From positions 54,562 through 118,561 of the forward strand of contig NZ_ATXQ01000009.1 in NCBI RefSeq assembly GCF_000421765.1: a stretch of DNA of 64,000 bases, read 5' to 3'. Made by a program: the position numbers and the translations under genes. Source of the DNA: Denitrificimonas caeni DSM 24390. GTDB lineage: Bacteria > Pseudomonadota > Gammaproteobacteria > Pseudomonadales > Pseudomonadaceae. The notes beneath the pieces were generated by a model. It was not told where the DNA came from. It did not search any database and was given only the letters and a program-made list of their open reading frames with translations. Positions within the stretch are counted from its first letter, which is position 1. Every line of letters starts with the position of its first letter. Below are positions 36,836 through 45,404 of this stretch, one piece after another.

Positions 36836-37960
36836 GTGCGCGCTCAATGGATTAAAGCCTTTACCCCGCTGTCCCTTAACATCCCTCCGAAACAATGGTT
36901 ACGCGCCGCCAGCGGTGCTTTTCTTGGCGTACTGGCATCGGTGTTATGCAGCCATTTTTTCTTTGGTAGTCAGATTGCGATGAGCTTGGCCGCACCCATT
37001 GGCGCATCGGCGGTCTTGCTGTTTGTCACCTCGGCCACACCTTTAGCGCACCCTTGGTCGATCTTGGCCGGTAATCTTCTATCAGCGGTCATTGGTGTGT
37101 TCTGTGCTTTATACCTTGAAGAAACCGGGTTTAGAGCAGCAGCCGCTGTCAGTTTAGCGATTATCAGCATGCTGGCATTACGCTGCTTGCACCCGCCCAG
37201 TTGCGCCGTCGCTTTAGTAGTCACACTCAATCCTAATCTGCATGCATTAGGTTTTGCCGTACTGATTCCAGTGGTCAGCCAAACATTAGTATTGCTGTGT
37301 GTTGCCCTAGGCTTTAATAACTTGACCGGAACCGCCTATCCGCGTTTAGCCACTCCTGCGCCAAAAAACATCCATAACACTGCTGATCCGTTGCCGATTG
37401 CGCGTACTGGTTTTAACGAAGAGGACTTAGATAAAGCCCTGAATGAGTTTGGTACCTACGTGGATGTGCGCCGTGAAGACTTAGAAGACTTGTTACGCCT
37501 GACCGAACAGCACACCTTTAAGCGTCGCACTGAGCATTTAACCGCCGTGTCGATTATGTCCCGTGATTTGCGCACCGGACATCCGGAAATGCCCATTGAA
37601 GAAGCATGGATTCGCTTGAAAGAACACCGTTTAAAAGCCTTACCTGTGGTCGATCAACACCGGCGTTTAGTCGGGATTATCACCTTGGTCGATCTACTCA
37701 AATATTTTGAACTGGATGCGCCAATCAGCCGTTTCCACCGCCTGCGCTATTTACGCAACAAGCGTCTTAAACACATTATGACTACCCCGGTAATTAGCGT
37801 GAATTTTGATACACCATTGGTGGAACTGGTGAGCTTGTTAACTGATCGCGGCCTACACTATATGCCAGTGATTGATGAGCACCGCCAATTGGCTGGGATT
37901 ATTACTCAAACCGATTTAATTGCCGCGCTTTACCGAGGCTGGCTCTCCCAGGTTCAATAG
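36836..37960 (+). CDS. HPP-family membrane protein with CBS domain pair
   Basis: A 374-residue protein with an N-terminal HPP integral membrane domain (about 4-5 helices; LHPPSCAVALVV is the HPP motif) and two C-terminal CBS domains (from about residue 235, MSRDLRTGHPEMPIEEAW and MTTPVISVNFDTPLVELV). HPP proteins have been linked to nitrite transport in plastids; the bacterial role is open. GTG 36836 is taken as start since GGAA stands about 9 nt upstream and earlier in-frame ATG 36788 is within a terminator. Overlaps the convergent LysR gene by 7 bp. Confidence 0.85.
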   Translation: MRAQWIKAFTPLSLNIPPKQWLRAASGAFLGVLASVLCSHFFFGSQIAMSLAAPIGASAVLLFVTSATPLAHPWSILAGNLLSAVIGVFCALYLEETGFRAAAAVSLAIISMLALRCLHPPSCAVALVVTLNPNLHALGFAVLIPVVSQTLVLLCVALGFNNLTGTAYPRLATPAPKNIHNTADPLPIARTGFNEEDLDKALNEFGTYVDVRREDLEDLLRLTEQHTFKRRTEHLTAVSIMSRDLRTGHPEMPIEEAWIRLKEHRLKALPVVDQHRRLVGIITLVDLLKYFELDAPISRFHRLRYLRNKRLKHIMTTPVISVNFDTPLVELVSLLTDRGLHYMPVIDEHRQLAGIITQTDLIAALYRGWLSQVQ

Positions 37961-38820
37961 AGCAAGCGATCTTGGGTTTGCAGCCAGTTAACATCTTCAT
38001 GCATTAATTGCTTTAACACGCTTAATGCATGTTGCAGAGGCTCACTGGGTTGCGACTCAGCATAGACAATGTAAACAGGCCAAGAAAATTCTGGCGCATG
38101 CGCCACGCGCTGTAAGGTGCCTTCAGCAATATGCTGCTCCACGACCCGGGTTCTAAAATAACCACGACCACCTTCTTGCAAAATTGTATGCAAAGCCAGT
38201 GGCCCTAGATTACAACGCAAAGCACTGTGCGCGTGCTCCGGCAGCACCGCATCATGTTGCTGGCGAAACAACTCTCCCCAGTCGACATAGATGTAAGGAT
38301 CTGGCTGTTGCACCGATTGCACTTGCACCAGCTTCTCTTCAAGGATCTGCTCAACCTGCAAACCTGGCCAATAATGCGGCTGATGCATCAGCACAGCATC
38401 CAACTCAGCGCTTTCTAGTTTTTTACAAAGAGTGTCGACATCATAAACACTAGCATTCACTGCATAACTGGTCTGCTGTTTAGACAGCTGCATAAACCAG
38501 TCTTTCAGTAACGGATTCCACAAACTGGTTTCTGCCGCCAAGCGCACCTGCACTTGTAAGCTCTCGGGAAAAGGCAAAGCGTTACGCGCAGCCTCCCAAG
38601 TCTGCAGCAGTTGATGGGCGTAATGGACAAAGTGCTCTCCGTGCACAGTCAAGCTAGCGCCGGCGCGGTTACGTACAAACAGTGGACAATTAAGCTGCGC
38701 TTCAAGGTTTTTAACTCGCGCGGTGACTGTGGTCTGAGTCACACACAATTGCTCAGCTGCAGCAATAAAACTACCGCAACGAACAATCACTAAAAATGTG
38801 CGAGCAAGTTCTATATCCAT
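37954..38820 (-). CDS. LysR-type transcriptional regulator
   Basis: A 288-residue LysR protein. N-terminal helix-turn-helix: ELARTFLVIVRCGSFIAAAEQLCVTQTTVTARVKNLE region (residues 4-37). C-terminal effector-binding domain has no recognisable specificity. It diverges from the globin-coupled cyclase gene (123 bp apart), which could be its target, and converges with the HPP gene. Confidence 0.85.
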   Translation of the reverse strand: MDIELARTFLVIVRCGSFIAAAEQLCVTQTTVTARVKNLEAQLNCPLFVRNRAGASLTVHGEHFVHYAHQLLQTWEAARNALPFPESLQVQVRLAAETSLWNPLLKDWFMQLSKQQTSYAVNASVYDVDTLCKKLESAELDAVLMHQPHYWPGLQVEQILEEKLVQVQSVQQPDPYIYVDWGELFRQQHDAVLPEHAHSALRCNLGPLALHTILQEGGRGYFRTRVVEQHIAEGTLQRVAHAPEFSWPVYIVYAESQPSEPLQHALSVLKQLMHEDVNWLQTQDRLLY

Positions 38821-38943
38821 AACCGCTTAAACCCATCTGTACTGCAGCAAACTTTTAGTTTACTGGGATTAAATTGCGCAGAATTCTGGCCAATCTGCAT
38901 CAGAGTCTGCGAACATAGGCAAAATCATACTAGATTCACGATT

Positions 38944-40305
38944 ATGACGCAGATCTCAACTGAACAACTGATTAAAGAATGGCAAGTGTTGCTTGAGAGC
39001 ACGCCAAAGAGCATTTACCACTGCGCTCAACAGTTAGCGCAGCAGCATGCTCCACAGCTCGCCGAAAGCTTCTACAAGCACATGTTGGAAGACCCGCACG
39101 CGGCACAGTTTTTATCCAACGAGCAAGTACAAGAACGGCTCAGTGGCTCGATGCAAAACTGGATCATCACTCTGTTCAGCTTGACTGCTGATGAGGATTT
39201 ACGCCCGGTGATTGCCCAACAAAAACATATCGGTGACGTGCATGCGCGCATTGATATTCCTGTGCATCTGGTTTTGCGCGGCGCACGGGTATTAAAAGAA
39301 ACCGTAGCGCGTCTATTAAATGGCCACGCTGAGCAAGCCGAATGCTTAATTTTTACTTCTGCGCTGATCGATATGGCGATGGAGGTTATGAGCCAAGCTT
39401 ACTCGGCATCCAATGATAAAAACTCCCGCGCAGAAGAGTCTTATCGTTTATTTTCTATTGCGCAAAACTCCGCGCATGAAAAAGATCGCCAGCGTGCAGC
39501 TCTGCTCGATTGGGAAAACCAAGTGATGTTCGACATTGCCATGGGACTGCAGTTTAATCAATTGAGCACCTTGGCTGCTTCCGAGTTTGGCTTATGGTTT
39601 CGCCACAAAGGCTCACATGCCTTTGAAGGTGCAGATGAAACAGGCTTAATCAGTGCCAGTATTGATCAAATCGATACGGTTATTTTGCCCATGTTTAAAC
39701 TCGCACAACAACAACCTGAGCAACACCAACAATTGCTGCGTAGTCTGCACGAGCAGGCTCGCAGTATTGCCTACCACTTGGACACTTTGTTTGCGCAAGT
39801 CAACGAACTTGAAAGCGGTCGTGATGTGCTCACCCACCTGCTCAATCGTAAATTTTTACCGGTCGTCCTGAGTAAGGAAATCAACTATGCGCGTCAGCAT
39901 AAGCGTCATTTTTGTATTTTAGTGATCGACGTTGATAACTTTAAGAACATTAATGACAGCCACGGCCATGAAGTCGGCGATATTGTTTTGCAACAACTGG
40001 CGGTTTTACTGAGTAATGGCTGTCGTAGCGGTGACTACGTGTTCCGCCAAGGCGGTGAAGAGTTCCTAATGCTGCTGGTCGACATCACTGCAGAAAAAGC
40101 AGCCAAAGTAGCGGAAAAATTGCGCCTCTTGATAGAAAAAGAGGAGTTTCGCCTGCCCCATGGTTTGGTACTAAAAATCACTATCAGTATTGGGCTGGCG
40201 CAATACAGCGGCCACCCTGATCCACAGAAACTGGTAAACCGCGCCGATGATGCGTTGTACATGGCCAAAGGCCAAGGCCGTAACCGAATCATTGTTGCCG
40301 ACTGA
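38944..40305 (+). CDS. Globin-coupled diguanylate cyclase (DosC-like)
   Basis: A 453-residue oxygen-sensing c-di-GMP synthase. The N-terminal globin-coupled sensor domain covers about 10-155, with proximal haem histidine His95 in KHIGDVHARIDIP and likely distal Tyr44. A middle linker (about 170-290) follows. The GGDEF domain has an intact GGEEF at 370-374 and an inhibitory site R361-S-G-D364, so product inhibition is expected. In E. coli DosC oxygen binding raises activity. A link with the ANR-controlled oxidase upstream is only positional. Confidence 0.9.
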   Translation: MTQISTEQLIKEWQVLLESTPKSIYHCAQQLAQQHAPQLAESFYKHMLEDPHAAQFLSNEQVQERLSGSMQNWIITLFSLTADEDLRPVIAQQKHIGDVHARIDIPVHLVLRGARVLKETVARLLNGHAEQAECLIFTSALIDMAMEVMSQAYSASNDKNSRAEESYRLFSIAQNSAHEKDRQRAALLDWENQVMFDIAMGLQFNQLSTLAASEFGLWFRHKGSHAFEGADETGLISASIDQIDTVILPMFKLAQQQPEQHQQLLRSLHEQARSIAYHLDTLFAQVNELESGRDVLTHLLNRKFLPVVLSKEINYARQHKRHFCILVIDVDNFKNINDSHGHEVGDIVLQQLAVLLSNGCRSGDYVFRQGGEEFLMLLVDITAEKAAKVAEKLRLLIEKEEFRLPHGLVLKITISIGLAQYSGHPDPQKLVNRADDALYMAKGQGRNRIIVAD

Positions 40306-40515
40306 GCAAAGCTCAAGCAATCGTGTATAACATGCTGACAATTGTTCAACCCGCCAGCTTGCAAGGTTCGTTATAATGCAGCTCAGTTTGATCGAGTCTG
40401 CCGATAGCGAGATGATGGCACACCGTGCTTATACGCTGAACTGGCGTACTGCCCAACGGTCTATTACTATGCAGTTAAGATCACTGACCGCTTAATTTTT
40501 TATTGGAGTTTGAGA

Positions 40516-41145
40516 ATGCGCAATTTAGTTATGTCTTTTTTATTGGTAGGCGCCAGCCTATTAGGCTCAACCGTGTTTGCGCAAGAGTTGGTTGAAGGTC
40601 GTAACTTCATCACTTTAGCCAGCCCAGTGCCAACTGCACAGCCAGAAAAAATCGAAGTGGTGGAGCTGTTCTGGTATGGCTGCCCGCATTGTTACCAATT
40701 AGAGTCGACCATTAATCCTTGGGCTGCAGCACTGCCTGAAGATGTTAACTTTGTACGCATCCCAGCCATGTTCGGTGGTATTTGGAATGTTCATGGTCAG
40801 CTGTTTTTAACCTTAGAAGCAATGAAAGCCGAAGACAAAATCCATGACAGCATTTTTGATGCATTACACAACTCAGGTCGTAAGTTATCAACAGTAAGCG
40901 ATATTACTGATTTCGTTGTCAGCCAAGGTGTTGATAAAGAGCAGTTCAGCAAAACCTGGAACTCTTTTAGTGTTAAAAGCCAAATGGAAAAAGCCAAGAA
41001 ACACGCTCTGGCTTACCAAATTAGTGGTGTTCCAGCGATTGTTGTGAACGGTAAATACCGTTTTGATATCGGTATGGCTGGTGGTTTACAAGAAACTGTC
41101 GATGTAGCTGATGCTTTGATACAAAAAGAACGTCAATCAAAATAG
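40516..41145 (+). CDS. dsbA: Thiol:disulfide interchange protein DsbA
   Basis: A 209-residue periplasmic oxidase with a signal peptide (to about residue 23, VFA^QEL) and the CPHC active site at residues 56-59 (FWYGCPHCYQLE). The cis-proline loop is SGVPAIVV. ATG 40516 follows TTGGAG. In Pseudomonas dsbA usually follows cytochrome c genes and precedes the phosphatase-fold gene found next; the cytochromes are missing here. Confidence 0.95.
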   Translation: MRNLVMSFLLVGASLLGSTVFAQELVEGRNFITLASPVPTAQPEKIEVVELFWYGCPHCYQLESTINPWAAALPEDVNFVRIPAMFGGIWNVHGQLFLTLEAMKAEDKIHDSIFDALHNSGRKLSTVSDITDFVVSQGVDKEQFSKTWNSFSVKSQMEKAKKHALAYQISGVPAIVVNGKYRFDIGMAGGLQETVDVADALIQKERQSK

Positions 41146-41154
41146 GATAATGCC

Positions 41155-41997
41155 GTGCTGATGCCTCGTCGCTTTAGCAAAGATCGTCCAATTGTTTTAT
41201 GTGATGCCAACCATAATGCGCTATGCGTACCCGATGCGTTACCACGCAACGAGCAGCGTATTCGTTTATTGAGTTTTAATATTCAAGTTGGCATTAGCAC
41301 CAGCGCGTATCGTCACTACGTTACGCGCAGCTGGAAACACTTAATTCCGCACCAAGAACGCTACCGCAATCTGGAAAAAATCGGCTTTTTACTCAACGAT
41401 TTTGACATAGTTGCCTTACAAGAAGCCGATGGCGGCAGTCTCCGCTCAGGCTACATTAACCAAGTACAACAACTGGCGCAGCTCGGTAATTTTCCGTACT
41501 GGTACCAGCAACGTAACCGCAACTTGGGTCCTTTTGCCCAGCACAGCAATGGTTTACTGAGCCGCTTGCAGCCCAACAAACTGGAAGATCACCCACTGCC
41601 AGGGCCTGCTGGACGCGGTGCAATCTTGGCGAAAATCGGTGACGGTGCGGACGCCATCGCAGTAGTGTCCATGCACCTTGCACTCGGCACACGAGCACGT
41701 AATCTCCAATTAGACTATGTCCGTGAGATTGTCAGTGATTATCAGCATGTGGTTTTAATGGGTGACATGAACACTCATGCACATGAGTTACTCAGCAACT
41801 CTCCTTTAAGTTCGCTTGACTTACGCGCACCACAAGCCGCGGCAACCTTTCCAAGTTGGAAACCACAACGCTGTCTAGATCACATTCTAATCAGTTCAGA
41901 GCTTGAAATTGCTAATATGGCAGTCTTGCCTATACCTATTTCTGACCATTTACCGGTAGCAATGGATATAATACTGCCAAATCTCAATACAATATAA
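41155..41997 (+). CDS. Endonuclease/exonuclease/phosphatase family protein
   Basis: A 280-residue EEP-fold protein. Motifs: LLSFNIQVGI, VALQEADGG (metal-binding Glu), VSMHLALG, VLMGDMNTHAHE and the C-terminal SDHLPVAMDI (catalytic Asp-His). Starts with GTG 41155, 6 nt after AGGAT and 9 bp after dsbA. It could be a phosphodiesterase or nuclease; the substrate is unknown. Confidence 0.87.
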   Translation: MLMPRRFSKDRPIVLCDANHNALCVPDALPRNEQRIRLLSFNIQVGISTSAYRHYVTRSWKHLIPHQERYRNLEKIGFLLNDFDIVALQEADGGSLRSGYINQVQQLAQLGNFPYWYQQRNRNLGPFAQHSNGLLSRLQPNKLEDHPLPGPAGRGAILAKIGDGADAIAVVSMHLALGTRARNLQLDYVREIVSDYQHVVLMGDMNTHAHELLSNSPLSSLDLRAPQAAATFPSWKPQRCLDHILISSELEIANMAVLPIPISDHLPVAMDIILPNLNTI

Positions 41998-42033
41998 ACT
42001 TGTCAGCTACTCAAGCAATAAAATGGACTCGAT

Positions 42034-43827
42034 ATGTCAAACGATGCGTTGCCATGGAAAAAAAAATATCTTGAGCTGTTAGACAAGCAAGAAAAGAATG
42101 AAGTGCTCTATAACGCGCAAGTTGATCTGCTTAAACGCGGGCTGATTCGTAGTAGTTTGGCCGCAGAAGGCAACGATCAGCAACTTGACGATCATCTACA
42201 AGTGTTACGCCGGTTGCTGCGCAAAGAAGCCGGTAATGCTGAATTAGAAGCGCAGGTTGAACTACTGGAAAAAGCAGTTTTAAAATCTGAAGAAAAAATC
42301 AATCAACGTAAAATCGCAATTAGCACAGTCCTAGTTAGTTTTTCTGAACAGCTGCAAGCTCTGCAGCCTCCTAAAGAAGTTCAACGTGCTTTAAAGGCAT
42401 TTGAGAAAAATCTAAACTCAAAACTCGCCCAGCCTTACAGCCTTTATCCTTTGCTTGCTGAACTAAAAGAACTTCAACAGAAAACGTTAGAAGCTGCTAC
42501 GAATAACACGTTAACATCTCCAGCACCACAAGGATTTTTAGCACGTTTGTTCAAGATTAGAGAGCAGACAGTGAACCTTGATGTAGAAGAGCCAGTCTCA
42601 GAGCATCCTAAAGATCTTGTTGAAAAACATACCGAGACACTCAGTTCAACTATAGACACTGTAGAGGACGAACAATTATCGTCTTTACAGCCACTAGAGA
42701 AAAACATAGTCGCCAGCACAGAAGACAATGATCTGTTTTCTTTGCCGCAAATGCTTGAGCCCACTTATAGCTCAGTAGCCCAGCATATCCATGACACACT
42801 CATTTCGTTGATGAATGACTTACCTTTCACCAGCCAACATGAGCAGCAAGTCTTAGAGCTACGATCACGAATTGATGGCGGACTAAATTGGTACGAACTC
42901 GCCCCATTATTAGATGAACTGTCTATTATTATTTTAGACATTGCTAATGGCGGCAAGAATGAATTAGAACAGTATCTGCTGCAGCTCAATAATCGTTTAG
43001 CGGCATTTCATGAGAACCTACAGGCCACTTCTGCTGGTTACCAAGCTTCGGCAGCTGACGCGCAAGCCCTCAATGAAGATTTACGCAAGCATGTCAGTAA
43101 TATTCATAGCGATGTACAGACATCAAACGATTTAAATGATTTAAAAACGCTTGTTGAAACACGACTCGATAGTTTTATTGTTAGTTTGCAAACCTATCAA
43201 GAAAAGAGAACACACAGCGAGTCTGACATTCTTGCGCGCTTTCAAGCCTTGGTTCAACATTCACAACAAATGGAGCATGAAGCACAACAGTTGTCGATCA
43301 AACTTGAAGAGCAACGTCAAAAAGCCTTACTGGATCCCTTGACAGGAATAGCCAACAGAGCAGCTTTGAATGAGCGCTCGGAACTAGAATACGCACGCAT
43401 TAAACGCAATGACAGCTCACTTTTATTAACCATTATTGATATTGACCATTTCAAACGTATCAATGACGACTATGGTCACTTGGCCGGTGATAAAGTTCTA
43501 AAAATCATTGCTCAAGAGTTAAGTAAGCGTTTAAGAAAAACTGATTTCATCGCTCGCTTTGGCGGTGAAGAATACGTCATATTACTGCCGGAAACTCCGC
43601 TGGCAGAAGGTAAAAAACTGATCGAGAAATTACGTTTAGTCATTGAAGCCTGCCCTTTCCACTTTAGAGGAGAGCCAGTCACCATTACCTTTTCTGCAGG
43701 AGTCGGGAAAATATCTCCACAAGAAAGTCTCGAAGATGCGTTTGAACGCATTGACCAAGCATTGTATGCAGCCAAAAAAGCCGGACGCAATACCATCATT
43801 GTATCTGAGCTAAAAAACCAAGATTAA
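42034..43827 (+). CDS. Coiled-coil GGDEF diguanylate cyclase, DgcP-like
   Basis: A 597-residue protein. Residues 1 to about 425 are soluble and rich in coiled coil (heptads 6-100, 330-430) without a known sensor; the GGDEF domain is at about 432-597. The active-site motif reads GGEEY at 510-514 (usual last residue is F) and the inhibitory site is R501-K-T-D504. By position after the phosphatase-fold gene and dsbA it matches P. aeruginosa DgcP, reported to work with polar FimV and pili. Catalytic residues are otherwise present. Confidence 0.82.
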   Translation: MSNDALPWKKKYLELLDKQEKNEVLYNAQVDLLKRGLIRSSLAAEGNDQQLDDHLQVLRRLLRKEAGNAELEAQVELLEKAVLKSEEKINQRKIAISTVLVSFSEQLQALQPPKEVQRALKAFEKNLNSKLAQPYSLYPLLAELKELQQKTLEAATNNTLTSPAPQGFLARLFKIREQTVNLDVEEPVSEHPKDLVEKHTETLSSTIDTVEDEQLSSLQPLEKNIVASTEDNDLFSLPQMLEPTYSSVAQHIHDTLISLMNDLPFTSQHEQQVLELRSRIDGGLNWYELAPLLDELSIIILDIANGGKNELEQYLLQLNNRLAAFHENLQATSAGYQASAADAQALNEDLRKHVSNIHSDVQTSNDLNDLKTLVETRLDSFIVSLQTYQEKRTHSESDILARFQALVQHSQQMEHEAQQLSIKLEEQRQKALLDPLTGIANRAALNERSELEYARIKRNDSSLLLTIIDIDHFKRINDDYGHLAGDKVLKIIAQELSKRLRKTDFIARFGGEEYVILLPETPLAEGKKLIEKLRLVIEACPFHFRGEPVTITFSAGVGKISPQESLEDAFERIDQALYAAKKAGRNTIIVSELKNQD

Positions 43828-43869
43828 GCCGCTGATTTGACTTAGCTTTGGCGCTCATAGAAATAGGAG

Positions 43870-44343
43870 TTAAATCAAATCAAGATCTGCTAATTTTTGC
43901 TCAAGCCCTGCCAAGTCTGGAATTTTTGCAACTTCACCATCAATACTTACCGCATCTAGCTCTAAAGCTTGTAACGGCTCATCGGCTAAGCGTTGCAGAC
44001 TGTGATCAATACGCACCGAGCGCGGAATACCTTTAATCAGAAGCGCAAAAAAACGAAACTTCGGGCGCCCTCCAATCGCATTAATGATAACAACTCGCGC
44101 ATTATCTAAGTTGGCAGGTACGTCACTTGCAGCCGCTTCAAATGATAAGAGCGGCAAGCTTAGATCACGCCAAGCAATCTGGCCAAGCAACCAATTTGGT
44201 GAGTTTTCAGCAGGCTGCACATTCCGATAGGCCACCAACTCTGCAACTGCAGTGTTAGGCAGCAACAGTAATCGATCACTCAACGTCAGCAGTAAACCAG
44301 TGATTTGGGCAACTGTCTGTTCTGTAGCAACTGCTTGCGTCAT
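43870..44343 (-). CDS. chpC: CheW-like adaptor ChpC
   Basis: A 157-residue CheW-domain protein and the last gene of the Pil-Chp cluster. It keeps the CheW pattern (LLLPNTAVAELVAYRNV, WLLGQIAWRDLSLPLLSFE). It should link a receptor to the ChpA kinase, as an alternative to PilI. It overlaps chpB by 4 bp (ATGA). Confidence 0.85.
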   Translation of the reverse strand: MTQAVATEQTVAQITGLLLTLSDRLLLLPNTAVAELVAYRNVQPAENSPNWLLGQIAWRDLSLPLLSFEAAASDVPANLDNARVVIINAIGGRPKFRFFALLIKGIPRSVRIDHSLQRLADEPLQALELDAVSIDGEVAKIPDLAGLEQKLADLDLI

Positions 44344-45404
44344 AATATTTTCCTTTCAATGTCATCATTATGTTGAGAATGCTGGTTTGAAACATATTGT
44401 ACTAATGCTTGAGCTAAGCCCTTTGGTGTGGCGCTCAAAGAGCTAAAACCTGCGCTTCGAATGCTATCTGGCATACTCGAACAAGCACAACTATCAGCAT
44501 TTTGCGTCCACACGGGCGCACCTTGTTGCTGTACATATTCAGCTGCAAAACTACCGTCACTACCCATCCCACTAAAAATAATCACACCGCAGTTCTTGCC
44601 ATAATGCTGCGCTAAGTTACACATCATTTGCTCGATAGAAGGACTATAAGGCCCCTCCCAGGGTGTTTCGAGGGCTTGCATACTGCCATCAGTAGAAAAT
44701 TTTAACTCATGCTGAATCGGCGCAATAACCACCTCCCCTTCACGGACACAAGGATGTTCGCTGAAGAGCCGCACTGACCATTCACTATGGCGACCGACAG
44801 CTTGGGGTAAACTGCTCTCAAAGTGTGGATCAATATGCTGTGCATAGATAAAACCTAAAGGTAAACCCTTTGGCAGCACATCTAAAAATGCTTTTATCGC
44901 TTGCGGGCCACCCATCGATGCAGCTAATAGCCAAACATATTTAGCTTGCTGCCCGGGCACTGCAGAATTGTTTGCAAAACATTGCGGCAACTCAATCGGC
45001 TGTTCTGCTATAGCGTTTTTCATAGCGACTAGCGGCACTTCATTGATAGCTTGCACGACACCCAAGTGCCGAGTTAAATGCATGATTTTATTCAGTAAAC
45101 TCCGCTCCCAACGCGGATATTCTTCAGAGCTACGCTCAGGAGCAGAGCCTTCGCCAAACAATACTGGAACGGTTGCCTCGCCTAAAAAATAATCCAAGAC
45201 AATGCAGTCATCGTCGTTTGCAGAGGCCATACCATACAGCCATAAATCAGTTTCGCAGGTCTGTAATACATCAAGATCTAAGTGTTGCGGATCACTATTG
45301 AGAACAACTTGATAACCTTGTTTTAGTAAAAACTGTTGCAAAATATGCCGTTGCAGCGAGGTATCCGCTACAACAGCAACTCGAATCACTGCAAAGTTAG
45401 TCAT
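44340..45404 (-). CDS. chpB: Chemotaxis methylesterase ChpB
   Basis: A 354-residue CheB-type protein that should remove methyl groups from PilJ. The catalytic triad is visible: Ser163 (AASMGGP), His190 (AQHIDP) and Asp283 (SGMGSDG). The N-terminal 120 residues have a receiver-like pattern, but the phosphoacceptor position seems to be lost (TDLWLYG), so phosphorylation control is doubtful. Start overlaps the chpA stop by 8 bp. Confidence 0.88.
   Translation of the reverse strand: MTNFAVIRVAVVADTSLQRHILQQFLLKQGYQVVLNSDPQHLDLDVLQTCETDLWLYGMASANDDDCIVLDYFLGEATVPVLFGEGSAPERSSEEYPRWERSLLNKIMHLTRHLGVVQAINEVPLVAMKNAIAEQPIELPQCFANNSAVPGQQAKYVWLLAASMGGPQAIKAFLDVLPKGLPLGFIYAQHIDPHFESSLPQAVGRHSEWSVRLFSEHPCVREGEVVIAPIQHELKFSTDGSMQALETPWEGPYSPSIEQMMCNLAQHYGKNCGVIIFSGMGSDGSFAAEYVQQQGAPVWTQNADSCACSSMPDSIRSAGFSSLSATPKGLAQALVQYVSNQHSQHNDDIERKIL

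Noticed and set aside
40372..40377. TATAAT as a -10 box for dsbA
   Set aside because: No acceptable -35 element at 16-18 bp; kept out of the feature list.
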